Part shown: positions 48,558 through 61,073 of the stretch, one piece after another
Numbering within the stretch: the first letter of the stretch is position 1
Layout of the letters: each line of letters begins with the position of its first letter
Origin: Variovorax sp. N23
GTDB taxonomy: Bacteria > Pseudomonadota > Gammaproteobacteria > Burkholderiales > Burkholderiaceae_C
Assembly: GCF_025486315.1 (NCBI RefSeq)
Contig: NZ_JAOOPY010000008.1
Coordinates: forward strand, 1-64,000
Reading direction: 5' to 3'
DNA length: 64,000 nucleotides
The notes under the pieces: model-generated
What the model saw: the letters and a program-made list of their open reading frames with translations, nothing else
The model's database searches: none
What the model was told of the DNA's origin: nothing
Position numbers and translations under genes: made by a program

Positions 48558-49854
48558 GTGCGCTGCGCCGCCACCTTTTCCGGCGTCACCCGCCCCGCCT
48601 TGTTGCCGAACTGCGCCATCACGTAGTTCGCCAGCGCGGCGACTTCGGTGTCGGTGTAGGCCTTCCCGAAGGCCGGCATGTACACGTGGTTGTCGCCCAC
48701 GTGCATGTTCACGCCCTGCAAAATCATCTGCGTGACGTTCGAGCCCTCGGGGTCGTTCACGCCGCGCGTACCGAGCAGCGCGGCATAGGGTGTCTGCTGC
48801 CCCTGGCCGTTCCACTGGTGGCAACTGGCGCACGCCGCCGCGAACAGCCTCAAGCCCATCTCATGGCCTTCGGCCGTGTTGCTGGCCGGCGCCGCGGCGC
48901 TGGCCGACACGGCCCACGGGGCCTTGGGGTCGATGTCGATCGGTGATTGGCCTTGCCGGGCCGGCACGCTGCGCAGGTAGGTCACCAGCGCCGCTACGTC
49001 TTCGGGCTTGAGGTGCCGCAGGCTGTGCTCGACGGCTTCGCCCATCGGTCCGCCGGCCGAGCCGCGTGCGTCGGCGTGGCCGCTCGACAGGTAGCCGGCG
49101 AGTTGCGCGTCGCTCCACGCGCCGATGCCGGCCTTCGGGTCCGAGGTGATGTTGTAGGCCCGCCAGCCCTGAAGCTCGGCGCCCGCCAGGTCGTTGCCCT
49201 TGTCCATCGCAAAGGCCAGATTGCGCGGCGTGTGGCATTCGGCGCAATGCCCCAGCGCGGTCGCCAGGTACGCGCCCTTGTTCCACTCGGCCGGCTTGGC
49301 CGGGTCGGCCGCGAAGCGCTCGCTCTTGAAGAACGCCGCGTTCCAGAAGCCCATGGCCCAGCGCTGGTTGAACGGAAAGCTCAGGTCGGCGGGCTGGTTC
49401 GGCTGGCTCACCGTCGGCAGGCTGAAGAGGTAGGCCTTGATCGCCAGCACGTCGCTGCGGCTCAACTGCGTGTACGAGGTGTACGGGAACGCCGGGTACA
49501 GCCGCTGGCCGTCGCTGCGCACGCCGTCGTGCACCGCGCGCACGAACTGGTCGTCGGTCCACCGGCCGATGCCGGTGTCCGGGTCGGCCGTGATGTTGGA
49601 CGAATAGATCGTGCCGAAGGGCAGCTTGAAGGGCACGCCGCCCGCGAAGGGCTGCCCCTTGCCGCCGGGGACCGTGTGGCAGGCGATGCAGTCCGCCGCC
49701 TTCATGAGGTATTCGCCGCGCACCAGCACCGACGCATCGGCCGGCGCGCCGGCCAGCACCGGGGCCTGGCCCGCCGACGGATCGGTACGGTTCAGGAACA
49801 CATAGAGCGCGGCGCCTGCGACCAGCAGCGCGGCGATCACCATGGCGAGCCGCT

Positions 49855-49858
<4 letters not shown>
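48551..49858 (-). CDS. Tri-haem cytochrome c subunit of a molybdenum dehydrogenase
   Basis: 435 residues with an N-terminal signal anchor (LAMVIAALLVAGAALYVFLN) and three CxxCH haem sites: CIACH (57-61), CAECH (~205) and CASCH (~340). It is organised as three cytochrome c domains like the subunit of membrane-bound alcohol/aldehyde dehydrogenases. It would pass electrons from the molybdenum subunit to quinone or terminal oxidase in the periplasm. The ATG overlaps the large-subunit stop, showing a functional unit. Confidence 0.9.
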
Positions 49859-52106
<2,248 letters not shown>

Positions 52107-52110
<4 letters not shown>

Positions 52111-52610
52111 GATGCGCTCCCGGCCGGTGCGGTGACGATCGACTGCAGCAGTTCGGGCTTGCCCGTGGCCGCCTGCTTGATGGCCGCGCGGATGCGCACG
52201 TAGGTCGCGCAGCGGCAGACGTTGCCCGCCATGGCCAGGTCGATGTCGGCATCGCTCGGGTTCGGCACGCGCTTGAGCAGCGCTGCCGCCGACATGATCT
52301 GGCCCGACTGGCAGTAGCCGCACTGCACCACGTCGACGTCGAGCCAGGCCTTCTGCACCTGCCGGCCGCTGGCCGTCTCGGCCACGCCCTCGATGGTGGT
52401 GATGGGCTTCGTGCCGACCGCACCGACCGGCAGCACGCACGAGCGGACCGGCTGCCCGTCGAGGTGCACCGTGCAGGCGCCGCACTGCGCGATGCCGCAG
52501 CCGAACTTGGTGCCGGTCAGGCCGACGACGTCGCGCAGGACCCAGAGCAGCGGCATGTCCTGGGGGACGTTCACGGCATGGGGCTTGCCGTTGATGTTCA
52601 GATCGATCAT
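52107..52610 (-). CDS. [2Fe-2S] small subunit (IorA-type)
   Basis: 167 residues. The plant-ferredoxin-like domain has [15 protein letters not shown] and a further Cys in VRSC. The helical domain has [10 protein letters not shown] and [15 protein letters not shown]. It relays electrons from the molybdenum site to the cytochrome. Start ATG 52610 ([20 protein letters not shown]). First gene of the three-gene operon. No signal peptide, so it probably travels with the Tat-exported large subunit. Confidence 0.93.
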
Positions 52611-52852
52611 GGGGTTTCCTCGTGTGGTGGGCGCGGTCGGGTGATGCGCTCGCTTGTATTTATGGTGGCGCCGTTCGCTGCGACAGGCCTCCTCGAGACA
52701 CCCGTCGAATGCCGCGAAGCGGCCGTTGCAGTTTCGCGCTTTTTCCGCCGGACGGCGCACGACGCCCGAGAGAGCCGCAGAACCTCCATCGGGCGATGCA
52801 CGGCTGCCCCGTCGGAGGCAGGGCAAAGCTGGTAGAAGGCGCCGACGGTGCG

Positions 52853-54178
52853 TCAGCCCAGGCCGCCCACCACCGAGACCACCAGCCACACGTTGGCCAC
52901 GGCGATCACCCCGAACAGGCCCCAGGCCACGGTCTTGAGCCACGGCCCGTTGGCGTACTCGCCCATCAGCGCGCGGTCGCTGGTGAAGCGCACCAGCGGC
53001 CAGATCGCGAAGGGCAGCTGGAAGCTCAACACCACCTGGCTCGCCACCAGCATCTTGCCGATGGCCCCGTCGCCGAGCCACCAGACGCCGACGAAGGCGG
53101 GCACCAGCGCCAGCGCGCGCGTGATCAGGCGGCGCTGCCAGCACGGGATCTTCAGGTCGAGGAAGCCCTCCATGATGATCTGGCCGGCGATGGTGCCGGT
53201 GAAGGTCGAGCTCTGGCCCGAGGCGAGCAGCGCGATGCCGAAGAGCGTGGCGGCGAGCGCGCTGCCGACCAGCGGTTCGATCAGGTGATACGCGTCCTCG
53301 ATGTCCGCGACCTCGCGGTGGCCGTTCGCGTTGAACGCGCTGGCCGCCAGCACCATGATCGCGGCGTTGACGAGCAGCGCCAACGACAGCGACACCACCG
53401 CGTCGAGCGTGCAGAAGCGCACCGCCTCGCGCCGCGCGGCATCCGTCTTCGCCACCAGCCGCGTCTGCACGATCGACGAGTGCAGGTACAGGTTGTGCGG
53501 CATCACGGTCGCGCCCACGATGCCGATCGCCAGGTACAGCGCACCGGGCTGCTGCAGCCGCTCCAGGCTGGGCGCGAAGCCCATCGCCACGCCGAACCAG
53601 TTGGGCTGCGACATGAAAAGCTCGACCGCGAAGCAACCGGCGATGGTCGTCACCAGGCCCAGCACGATCGCCTCCACGCGGCGAAAGCCCGCGCCCTGCA
53701 GGCCCAGCACCAGCAGCGTGTCGAAGGCGGTGATGCCGATGCCGACCGGGATCGACACGCCGAACAGCAGGTGCAGCGCCAGCGCGCTGCCCAGCACCTC
53801 GGCCAGGTCGCAGGCCACGATGGCGAGTTCCGCGCCCAGCCACAGGAAGCGGTTGACCCGCGGCGAATAGCGCTCGCGGCAGGCGCGTGCCAGGTCCTTC
53901 TGCGCCACCAGGCCGAGCCGCACGCACAGCGTCTGCAGCAGCATCGCCGCGAGGCTCGCGAGCAGCACGACGAAGAGCAGGCCGTAGCCGAACTTCGAGC
54001 CCGCCTCGATGTCGGTGGCCCAGTTACCCGGGTCCATGTAGCCGACCGACACCAGCAGGCCGGGGCCGGCGTAGCGCCAGAGCTTCTTGTGGAAAGGCAG
54101 CCCGGCGTCGACGGCGATGCTGCCTTTGACTTCGGAGGGGCAGAAGGGCGCGGTGGCGGTGCGAGGCAGCGAAAACAT
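52853..54178 (-). CDS. mntH: Nramp-family manganese/divalent metal transporter
   Basis: 441 residues, about 11 membrane helices. The metal-binding motifs DPGNWATD in helix 1 and [10 protein letters not shown] in helix 6 are intact, typical of proton-coupled Mn(II)/Fe(II) import. Start ATG 54178 ([14 protein letters not shown]). Divergent from the katE catalase with 137 bases between them, consistent with joint roles in peroxide defence. No Fur, MntR or OxyR site could be recognised in the gap. Confidence 0.93.
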   Translation of the reverse strand: MFSLPRTATAPFCPSEVKGSIAVDAGLPFHKKLWRYAGPGLLVSVGYMDPGNWATDIEAGSKFGYGLLFVVLLASLAAMLLQTLCVRLGLVAQKDLARACRERYSPRVNRFLWLGAELAIVACDLAEVLGSALALHLLFGVSIPVGIGITAFDTLLVLGLQGAGFRRVEAIVLGLVTTIAGCFAVELFMSQPNWFGVAMGFAPSLERLQQPGALYLAIGIVGATVMPHNLYLHSSIVQTRLVAKTDAARREAVRFCTLDAVVSLSLALLVNAAIMVLAASAFNANGHREVADIEDAYHLIEPLVGSALAATLFGIALLASGQSSTFTGTIAGQIIMEGFLDLKIPCWQRRLITRALALVPAFVGVWWLGDGAIGKMLVASQVVLSFQLPFAIWPLVRFTSDRALMGEYANGPWLKTVAWGLFGVIAVANVWLVVSVVGGLG

Positions 54179-54315
54179 GGCGCCCGATGATAGGTGCGCA
54201 CGTCGGCAAAGCAGGCGCGGCGTCCTACGCGGAGGCCGCAGGGGTTTGCCTATTTTTCGGGGCCGCTCACGCCGAACGACCCCTGAACCGCACGCCATTT
54301 CCAGAGAACCCCACC

Positions 54316-56757
54316 ATGGCCAAAACCCCTCGCGCTCCGTCTCGATCGCCCGTCGATCCCGTCACCGCCCACACCGCCAAGGCCGCCGCCCGCAACACCG
54401 ACAGCGGCCCCGCCCACCCGGCACCGCCGGGCGCCGCGCCGGGCGACCTGCCTGCGCAGAAGGCTGCCGACACGCAGGCGCTCGCCGCCGCGATGCCGGC
54501 CAACACCAACAAGGCGCTGGAGCATGGCGAGGCGAATGCGCTGAAGGCGCCGCCGGGCCTCACGGCCACGCCGTCCTCGCGCCTGCCGGGCGGCAGCACG
54601 CTGTCGGAGGCCAACGCATCGGACAAGACCGGCACCGTGGCCGCCGAAGGCGTGAACGCCACCATCGACACGCTCGACCGCGTGCGCGTCGATTCGAGCG
54701 GCCAGCGCCTGACGACCAACCAGGGTGTGCCCGTCGCCGACAACCAGAACTCGCTGAAGGCCGGCGCCCGCGGCCCGGTGCTGCTGGAAGACTTCATCCT
54801 GCGCGAGAAGATCACGCACTTCGACCACGAGCGCATCCCCGAGCGCATCGTGCACGCCCGGGGTTCGGGCGCGCATGGCTTCTTCGAGGCCTACGAGCCG
54901 CTCACGAAATACACCAAGGCGGCACCGTTCCAGGAAGCCGGCAAGGTCACGCCGGTGTTCGTGCGCTTCTCCACCGTGGCCGGCGAGCGCGGCTCCAAGG
55001 ACACGGCGCGCGACGTGCGCGGCTTCGCCGTCAAGTTCTACACCGACGAAGGCAACTGGGACCTGGTGGGCAACAACATGCCCGTCTTCTTCATCCAGGA
55101 CGCGATCAAGTTCCCCGACCTGGTCCATGCCGTCAAGCCCGAGCCGCACCACGCCATGCCGCAGGCCGCGTCGGCCCACGACACCTTCTGGGACTTCGTC
55201 TCGCTGATGCCCGAGTCGACCCACATGCTGATGTGGCAGATGAGCGACCGCGCGATCCCGCGCAGCTACCGGATGATGCAGGGCTTCGGCGTGCACACCT
55301 TCCGCCTGGTGAACGAGGCCGGCGACTCGGTCTTCGTCAAGTTCCACTGGCAACCCAAGCTGGGCACGCATTCGCTGGTGTGGGACGAGGCGGTGAAGAT
55401 CTCCGGCGCCGATCCGGACTACCACCGCCGCGACCTGTGGGAAGCCATCGATGCGGGCGAGTACCCCGAATGGGAACTGGGCCTGCAGATCTTCAGCGAA
55501 GAACAGGCCGAGCGCTTCAGCTTCGACGTGCTGGACGCCACCAAGATCGTGCCGGAAGAACTGGTGCCGGTGCAGATCGTCGGGCGCATGGTGCTCAACC
55601 GCAACCCCGACAACTTCTTCGCCGAGACCGAACAGGTGGCCTTCTGCACCGCACACGTCGTGCCGGGCATCGACTTCACGAACGACCCGCTGCTGGCCGG
55701 CCGCATCCATTCCTACGCCGACACGCAGATCAGCCGTCTGGGCGGGCCGAACTTCCACGAGCTGCCGATCAACGCCCCCATCGCGCCGGTGCACAACAAC
55801 CAGCGCGACGGCATGCATCGCCAGGCGATCCACCGTGGCCGCGTGGCCTACGAGCCGAATTCGCTGGCCGGCGGCTGCCCGTTCCAGACCGGTGCCGCGC
55901 AAGGCTTCACCAGCGTGGCGCGCCGCATCGACGCGCAGGCCTCGAGCGACAAGGTGCGCGCCAAGCCGGAGAAGTTCGCCGACCACTACACGCAGGCCAA
56001 GCTCTTCTTCGAGAGCCAGACGCCCGTCGAGCAGGCGCACATCGCCGCGGCCTTCCGCTTCGAGCTGTCGAAGGTCACCGTGCCGGCCGTGCGCGAACGC
56101 ATGGTCGCCGGCCTGCTGAACGCGTCGCCGGAACTCGCGGCCCAGGTGGCCGACGGGCTGGGCATGGCACTGCCCGCCCCGCTGCCGCTGGCGCTCGAAA
56201 CCCCGGTCACACCCGAAGTCGACACCTCGCCGGCGCTGTCGCTGACGGCGCGCCCGGGTGACGGCGGCATCCGCTCGCGCAAGATCGCGCTGCTGGTCGC
56301 CGACGGCGTGGACGGTGCATCGCTCGCCACCTTGCAGGCCGCCCTGCTCGACGCGGGCGCCGTGCCCCGCATGGTCGCCGCCAGGCTCGGCACCGTGACC
56401 TCGGCCGACGGCCTGAAGCTCGAACCCGACGCGACGATGGAGAACAGCCCCGGCTTCCTGTTCGACGCGCTGGTGCTGCCGGATGGCCAGGCCGCGGCCG
56501 AAGCCCTGGCGGCGGTGGGCCACACGATGGACTTCATCAAGGACCAGTACCGCCACTGCAAGACCATCCTCGCGCTCGGTGCCTCGCAAGCGCTGCTGGG
56601 TGAAGCGGGTATTCCACTGACGCTGCCCGACGGCGCCGCCGACCCCGGCCTGATCCTGGCCGACAGCGCGGACATCGCAGGGGCCACGGTCGACTTCATC
56701 ACCGCCGTCGGCATGCACCGCCACACGGCCCGCGACAGCGACCCACCGCGGGTCTGA
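54316..56757 (+). CDS. katE: Large-subunit catalase HPII-type
   Basis: 813 residues, clade 2 catalase. A long N-terminal extension (1-150) is Ala/Pro/Thr rich at first. The haem domain has the distal His in [23 protein letters not shown] with Asn, and the proximal Tyr in [16 protein letters not shown]. The C-terminal flavodoxin/GATase-like domain (~650-813; [16 protein letters not shown]) is present as in KatE. It disproportionates hydrogen peroxide. The start is ATG 54316. The last residues include a His-rich [11 protein letters not shown]. Confidence 0.95.
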   Translation: MAKTPRAPSRSPVDPVTAHTAKAAARNTDSGPAHPAPPGAAPGDLPAQKAADTQALAAAMPANTNKALEHGEANALKAPPGLTATPSSRLPGGSTLSEANASDKTGTVAAEGVNATIDTLDRVRVDSSGQRLTTNQGVPVADNQNSLKAGARGPVLLEDFILREKITHFDHERIPERIVHARGSGAHGFFEAYEPLTKYTKAAPFQEAGKVTPVFVRFSTVAGERGSKDTARDVRGFAVKFYTDEGNWDLVGNNMPVFFIQDAIKFPDLVHAVKPEPHHAMPQAASAHDTFWDFVSLMPESTHMLMWQMSDRAIPRSYRMMQGFGVHTFRLVNEAGDSVFVKFHWQPKLGTHSLVWDEAVKISGADPDYHRRDLWEAIDAGEYPEWELGLQIFSEEQAERFSFDVLDATKIVPEELVPVQIVGRMVLNRNPDNFFAETEQVAFCTAHVVPGIDFTNDPLLAGRIHSYADTQISRLGGPNFHELPINAPIAPVHNNQRDGMHRQAIHRGRVAYEPNSLAGGCPFQTGAAQGFTSVARRIDAQASSDKVRAKPEKFADHYTQAKLFFESQTPVEQAHIAAAFRFELSKVTVPAVRERMVAGLLNASPELAAQVADGLGMALPAPLPLALETPVTPEVDTSPALSLTARPGDGGIRSRKIALLVADGVDGASLATLQAALLDAGAVPRMVAARLGTVTSADGLKLEPDATMENSPGFLFDALVLPDGQAAAEALAAVGHTMDFIKDQYRHCKTILALGASQALLGEAGIPLTLPDGAADPGLILADSADIAGATVDFITAVGMHRHTARDSDPPRV

Positions 56758-56845
56758 CCCGCTTCGGCGAATCCGGCGGTCACGCGGACGGCATGCGCGC
56801 GTGGCAGGCTGTGCTTCATTCCAACCTCCCGAAGAATGGCACCGA

Positions 56846-57637
56846 ATGAAGCTCCAGGCCAACTGCACGATGACCGTCAAGGCCGCGCAAGACTGCCCCG
56901 TGATCGCCATGCTCCGGCCGCGCAGCGGCATGGCGCAGTGGATGATCAGCGAGCGCTACGAACTCTCGCCGTGGGTGCGCACCACCGAGTACGTCGACAG
57001 CTACGGCAACCTGTGCCAGCGCCTGACCATCCCGCAGGGCGAGATGCGCATCGAGGTCGAGATGGTGATGGAAACCGAGGAACACATCCGCGTGACACCG
57101 GGCGCACCGGCCACGCCCATCGCGGCGCTGCCCGACGAGGCGCTGCTCTACCTGCTGCAGAGCCGTTATTGCCCGTCCGACAAGATGGAGGCGAAGGCCC
57201 GCGAGATCGTGGGCGACGCCACGCCGGGCTACGACCAGGTCGAGGCCATCCGCGCCTGGATCCACCGGAACATCGAATACCGCTACGGCGTGAGCGACGC
57301 GACCACCGACGCGCTCGACACCCTGGCGCACGGCGCCGGCGTCTGCCGCGACTTCTCGCACATCGGCGTGTCGCTCACGCGCGCGCTGAAGATCCCGGCG
57401 CGGGTCGTGGTGGGCTACCTGCACGAACTCGACCCGATGGACATGCACGCCTGGTTCGAGGCCTTCGTCGATGGCCGCTGGTACACCTTCGACGCCACCC
57501 AGAGCACGCCGCGCGGTGGGCGCATCGTGGTGGCCTACGGCCGCGACGCTGCCGACGTGGCCTTCGTGTCGAACTACGGTCCGCTCGAGATGGGCGAGAT
57601 GCACGTGGCGGTGAAGCAGCTCGACACCGCGCGTTGA
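56846..57637 (+). CDS. Transglutaminase-like cysteine protease family protein
   Basis: 263 residues. The catalytic triad is visible: Cys in GAGVCRDFSHIGVSL, His in DMHAWFEAFVDGRW and Asp in YTFDATQSTPRGGRI. An N-terminal beta domain (~1-95) precedes it. Soluble; bacterial members act as peptidases or amidases and often accompany ATP-grasp/alpha-E genes, which are not present here. Start ATG 56846. Confidence 0.88.
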   Translation: MKLQANCTMTVKAAQDCPVIAMLRPRSGMAQWMISERYELSPWVRTTEYVDSYGNLCQRLTIPQGEMRIEVEMVMETEEHIRVTPGAPATPIAALPDEALLYLLQSRYCPSDKMEAKAREIVGDATPGYDQVEAIRAWIHRNIEYRYGVSDATTDALDTLAHGAGVCRDFSHIGVSLTRALKIPARVVVGYLHELDPMDMHAWFEAFVDGRWYTFDATQSTPRGGRIVVAYGRDAADVAFVSNYGPLEMGEMHVAVKQLDTAR

Positions 57638-57741
57638 CGGAAGCGGCGGGGGTGTGGCCGGTGGTGCGTCGGCCTGCACCGGCCCGCCGACGCGACCTCG
57701 GCTCACACCGCATGCGGGGGCGCACGTCTATTTTCGGGGCG

Positions 57742-58350
57742 ATGAGCAGAGAAGAACGAGAACGACAGACCGGCCTCCTTGGCGGCGCATCGGCGCCGTC
57801 CAGCGACCAGCTCGCCGCCCTGGCCGATGCATTGGCCGGCATCGCGCGGCAGCATGGATTTGCCCGCAATGCCGTGCACGCGATGTGGGAGTCGCTGCGC
57901 CGCGGGCAGGGCCACATGGCGCACTTCGACCATGCCGAATTCGGCGGCAGCGGCCAGTGGCTGCGCGGTGGGATGGTGGTGGTCGGCGACATCTTCAACG
58001 ACGCGCTCGCGCTGCGCGTGGGCGCCCTGTGCGACGAGCTTTCACAGTTGCTGGCCGCGCATCCGGCCTGGGCCGCGGAACCGCCGCGCCGGCTGTCGGT
58101 GCACTGGTGGCCCGCCGGGCTCGACACGCCCGCGAGCAGCGGTGCGCAGAACGGCATCCGCTATGCGTGGTTCCCCGTGCAGCGCCGCCTGGCCGTCGAG
58201 CGCGACGGCGAAGTGACGCTCTACGACACGGACGACCACCACATCGGCGGCGTGGCGCAGCAGCCGGGCGGCCCCGGCCCCTTGTGCTTCTCGAGCCAGC
58301 ACGGGCCGGTCGACCTGGCCACGCTGCGCCGCGTCGAGAACCCCGACTGA
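57742..58350 (+). CDS. Conserved hypothetical protein
   Basis: 202 residues, not assigned. Helical N-terminus (MSREERERQTGLLGG), then FGGSGQWLRGGMVVVGDIFNDALALRVGALCDELS and an SVHWWPAGLDTPAS stretch, and finally GVAQQPGGPGPLCFSSQHG. No signal peptide or membrane helix. I recall similar proteins in other proteobacteria, of unknown function. Start ATG 57742; the frame continues far upstream but that part overlaps the transglutaminase gene. Convergent with the LysR gene, four bases apart. Confidence 0.7.
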   Translation: MSREERERQTGLLGGASAPSSDQLAALADALAGIARQHGFARNAVHAMWESLRRGQGHMAHFDHAEFGGSGQWLRGGMVVVGDIFNDALALRVGALCDELSQLLAAHPAWAAEPPRRLSVHWWPAGLDTPASSGAQNGIRYAWFPVQRRLAVERDGEVTLYDTDDHHIGGVAQQPGGPGPLCFSSQHGPVDLATLRRVENPD

Positions 58351-58354
58351 ACGC

Positions 58355-59269
58355 TCAGGGCATGGGCGCATCCCACGCCGGCGTCCCTGCCAGCGTGTCG
58401 GCGAGAAAGTCCACCATCACGCGCACCTTGGCGCTCAGGTGACGGCGGCTGGCGTAGATCGCCTGGATGTCGATGTCGGGCATGCGAAAGCCCGGCAGCA
58501 CCTCGACCAGGCGGCCGGCGCGCACGTCTTCGCCGATCAGGAAGCTGGGCTGCCAGATCACGCCAGCGCCGGCCAAGGCCGCCGCCCGGGCCGTGTCACC
58601 GTTGTTGGCGCGCATGGCCCATCGCACCTTCACCGAATGCGGGTCGCCGGCCGCATCGACGAACTGCCATTCGTCGGCCGTCGCACCGTAGGTGTAGCCC
58701 AGGCACACATGCCGCGCGAGGTCGGCCGGCACCTGCGGCATGCCGTGCGCGGCCAGGTAGGCGGGTGAGGCACAGACGATGTTGCGCGAGCGGCTCAGCC
58801 GGCGTGCGATGTGGCTGGTGGAGCCACTGCGCGAGATGCGGATCGCCAGGTCGTAGCCCTCTTCCACGATGTCGACGATGCGGTCGATCAGCACGATGTC
58901 CAGTTCGACCTCGGGATATTTCGCCATGAAGCGCGGCCACAGCGGTGCGAGCACCAGGATGCCGAAGCTCAGTGGCGCGTTGACGCGCAGCCGCCCGCGC
59001 GGCTGCAGCGACGCCGTGCTGGCCAGCGCCTCGGTCTCGGCCACCTCTTCGAGGATCGATTTCGCCCGCTCGTAGAGCGTCTCGCCGCCCTCCGTGAGCG
59101 ACAGCCGGCGCGAGCTGCGGTTGAGCAGGCGGGTGCCCAGGTGCGCCTCCAGCTCGTTGACGTAGCGCGTCACGTTGGCCGGCGAGGTATCGAGCGCATC
59201 GGCCGCCTTGGTGAAGCTGCCGCGCGCCACCACGGTGACGAAGACTTCAAAGGCACGCAGTCGGTCCAT
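58355..59269 (-). CDS. LysR-family transcriptional regulator
   Basis: 304 residues. N-terminal winged HTH (MDRLRAFEVFVTVVARGSFTKAADALDTSPANVTRYVNELE), then the effector domain (~90-300) beginning LRVNAPLSFGILVLAPLWPRF. Divergent from the exported alpha/beta hydrolase, its probable target. Two inverted repeats of TGAAT/ATTCA lie between them. The ligand is unknown. Confidence 0.93.
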   Translation of the reverse strand: MDRLRAFEVFVTVVARGSFTKAADALDTSPANVTRYVNELEAHLGTRLLNRSSRRLSLTEGGETLYERAKSILEEVAETEALASTASLQPRGRLRVNAPLSFGILVLAPLWPRFMAKYPEVELDIVLIDRIVDIVEEGYDLAIRISRSGSTSHIARRLSRSRNIVCASPAYLAAHGMPQVPADLARHVCLGYTYGATADEWQFVDAAGDPHSVKVRWAMRANNGDTARAAALAGAGVIWQPSFLIGEDVRAGRLVEVLPGFRMPDIDIQAIYASRRHLSAKVRVMVDFLADTLAGTPAWDAPMP

Positions 59270-59282
59270 GGCCGCTCCAATA

Positions 59283-59351
59283 ATTCATAAAAGCTGAATG
59301 AGTAGAGCAGTTTTGGGGCCTTCTTGAAAGCGAAGCTGAATCCTAAATTCA
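59283..59351. promoter_or_regulatory. LysR-type boxes with shared TGAAT half-sites
   Basis: ATTCA-N7-TGAAT (59283-59299) has the T-N11-A shape of a LysR box, 13 bases upstream of the regulator start. A second repeat with the same half-sites in the other order, TGAAT-N5-ATTCA (59337-59351), lies 37 bases ahead of the hydrolase start. Binding is inferred. Confidence 0.6.
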
Positions 59352-59388
59352 CCCCATCGCTTCAACACCCACCGAAAGGACTTTCACC

Positions 59389-60333
59389 ATGACCACCGAC
59401 ACCCTCCCCACCCGCCGCGCCCTGATCGCCGGCGCCGCCGGCCTCGGCGCCGCGCTGACCCTGGGCGGCACGGCCCACGCCGCGCCGGCCGCCGACGCCA
59501 TCGCGGGCTTCCGCTCGCGCTTCGCCGAGGTCAACGGCACGCGCATCCACTACCGCATCGGCGGCAGCGGCCCGGCCGTCGTGCTGCTGCACGGCTATGC
59601 CGAAACCGGCCACATGTGGAACCCGCTGATGCCGCTGCTGGCCAAGACCCACACCGTGATCGTTCCCGACCTGCGCGGCGCCGGCGACTCGGCCAAGCCC
59701 GAGACCGGCTACGAGAAGAAGAACATGGCCGTCGACATCCATGACCTGGTGAAATCGCTCGGCATCCCCAAGGCCAGCATCGTCGGGCACGACATCGGCC
59801 TGATGGTGGCCTATGCCTATGCCGCGCAGTTCCCGGCCGAGACCGAGCGCGTGGTGCTCATGGACGCCTTCCTGCCCGGCATCGGCCAATGGCAGAACGT
59901 CTGGCTGCTGCGCGACCTGTGGCACTTCCATTTCCACGGCACCACGCCGCTGGCGCTGGTGAAGGGGCGCGAGCGCATCTACTTCGAGCACTTCTGGAAC
60001 GACTTCGCGGCCGACCCGAAGCACTCGGTGCCCGAAGCCGACCGGCGCCTCTACGCCAAGGCCTATGCGCAACCGGGCGGCATGCGCGCCGGCTTCGAGT
60101 ACTTCAAGGCCTTCGAGCGCGACGCGGCGGAGTTCGCCGAACTGGGCAAGACGCCGCTGCCCATGCCGATGCTGGTGCTCTCCGGCGAGAAGGCCGGCGG
60201 CAGCTTCCTGATCGACCAGGGCAAGATGGTGGCGACAAACGTCGAAGGCGTGATCGTCAAGGGCTCGGGCCACTGGCTGATGGAAGAAGCGCCCGAGCAG
60301 GTGATCCCGGCGCTGGTCAGCTTCCTCAACTGA
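59389..60333 (+). CDS. Tat-exported alpha/beta hydrolase
   Basis: 314 residues. A Tat-like leader (TRRALIAGAAGLGAALTLGG, cleavage near AHA|APA) suggests a periplasmic enzyme. Alpha/beta hydrolase motifs: HGYAETGHMW, DLRGAGDS, nucleophile Asp in IVGHDIGLMVA and catalytic His in GSGHWLMEE. An Asp nucleophile is the epoxide hydrolase/haloalkane-haloacetate dehalogenase type, not an esterase. It is probably controlled by the divergent LysR regulator. Substrate unknown. Confidence 0.9.
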   Translation: MTTDTLPTRRALIAGAAGLGAALTLGGTAHAAPAADAIAGFRSRFAEVNGTRIHYRIGGSGPAVVLLHGYAETGHMWNPLMPLLAKTHTVIVPDLRGAGDSAKPETGYEKKNMAVDIHDLVKSLGIPKASIVGHDIGLMVAYAYAAQFPAETERVVLMDAFLPGIGQWQNVWLLRDLWHFHFHGTTPLALVKGRERIYFEHFWNDFAADPKHSVPEADRRLYAKAYAQPGGMRAGFEYFKAFERDAAEFAELGKTPLPMPMLVLSGEKAGGSFLIDQGKMVATNVEGVIVKGSGHWLMEEAPEQVIPALVSFLN

Positions 60334-60342
60334 GCGCGCGCC

Positions 60343-60951
60343 TCAGATCTGCGGTGCCGCCAGGAACGCCGGCGTGCGTTCCGCACGGGCCGAGAACTCG
60401 GCCAGCGTCGGGCAGGCGGCCGGGTCGATCGCACCGGGCAGGATCATCTGCGTGAAGGCCCAGGCCACCGCGGCCGAAACGCCGGCCTGCGTCATGGCCT
60501 GCGGCTCGGCCGACAGCGGTGTCATGGCCCACTCATGCTCCAGCGCCGCATAGGCCGCGTCGAGCTGGCCCTGCACCCGGTCGAGCCAGGGCTGGTGCTG
60601 TTTCTCGGCCGGCCGCAGGTTCCGTTCGTAGACGATCTGCACCGTCTTCTCGCACGCGGCCAGCGCCAGCCCCGTGATGCGCAGATCGCGCAGCCGCGCG
60701 GCGGCATCGGCCGGCGTCAGGCGGCGCCCGGCCATCGTCTCGGCGTGGTCGATGATCAGCGTGGAATCCATCAGCACCGTGCCGTCGTCGCAGACCAGCG
60801 TCGGCGCCTTCACCACCGGGTTGATCGCGCGGAACTGCTCGAAGGTGCTGAACACCGAGATCGAGCGGTGCTCGAAGGGCAGTCCCAGCAGCCGCAGCGA
60901 GATCGCGGCGCGCCGCACGTAAGGGGAGTCGAGCATTCCGACGAGTTGCAT
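60343..60951 (-). CDS. Glutathione S-transferase family protein
   Basis: 202 residues. Thioredoxin-like N-terminal domain (MQLVGMLDSPYVRRAAISLR, later VKAPTLVCDDGTVLMDSTLII with cis-Pro and the D-S glutathione contact). An all-helical C-terminal domain follows. It probably conjugates or isomerises small electrophiles. Start ATG 60951, and an extended frame upstream lacks family residues. Divergent from the Lrp-type regulator, with a perfect inverted repeat between them. Confidence 0.88.
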   Translation of the reverse strand: MQLVGMLDSPYVRRAAISLRLLGLPFEHRSISVFSTFEQFRAINPVVKAPTLVCDDGTVLMDSTLIIDHAETMAGRRLTPADAAARLRDLRITGLALAACEKTVQIVYERNLRPAEKQHQPWLDRVQGQLDAAYAALEHEWAMTPLSAEPQAMTQAGVSAAVAWAFTQMILPGAIDPAACPTLAEFSARAERTPAFLAAPQI

Positions 60952-60994
60952 GGGTTCTCCAGGATGAGGTCGGGCCACGATAGCGGTGCGCGGG

Positions 60995-61049
60995 CGATGG
61001 GCGAATGGCAACTCATCGAAAATCCGCCGTACAAACCGATCGCCCATCG
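60995..61049. promoter_or_regulatory. Perfect 10-bp inverted repeat between GST and Lrp genes
   Basis: CGATGGGCGA (60995-61004) and TCGCCCATCG (61040-61049) are exact complements spaced 35 bases apart. They lie just upstream of the Lrp-type start at 61074. A regulator site for a looped or multi-dimer binder is possible; this is not proven. Confidence 0.45.
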
Positions 61050-61073
61050 GCACCGAGACCCCATCACCCTCCC

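Noticed and set aside
56758..56845. Terminator after katE
   Set aside because: GC-rich pairing is possible but no defined stem with a T-run was found.
54250..56931. 893-codon minus-strand frame opposite katE
   Set aside because: Shadow of katE; no recognisable motif.
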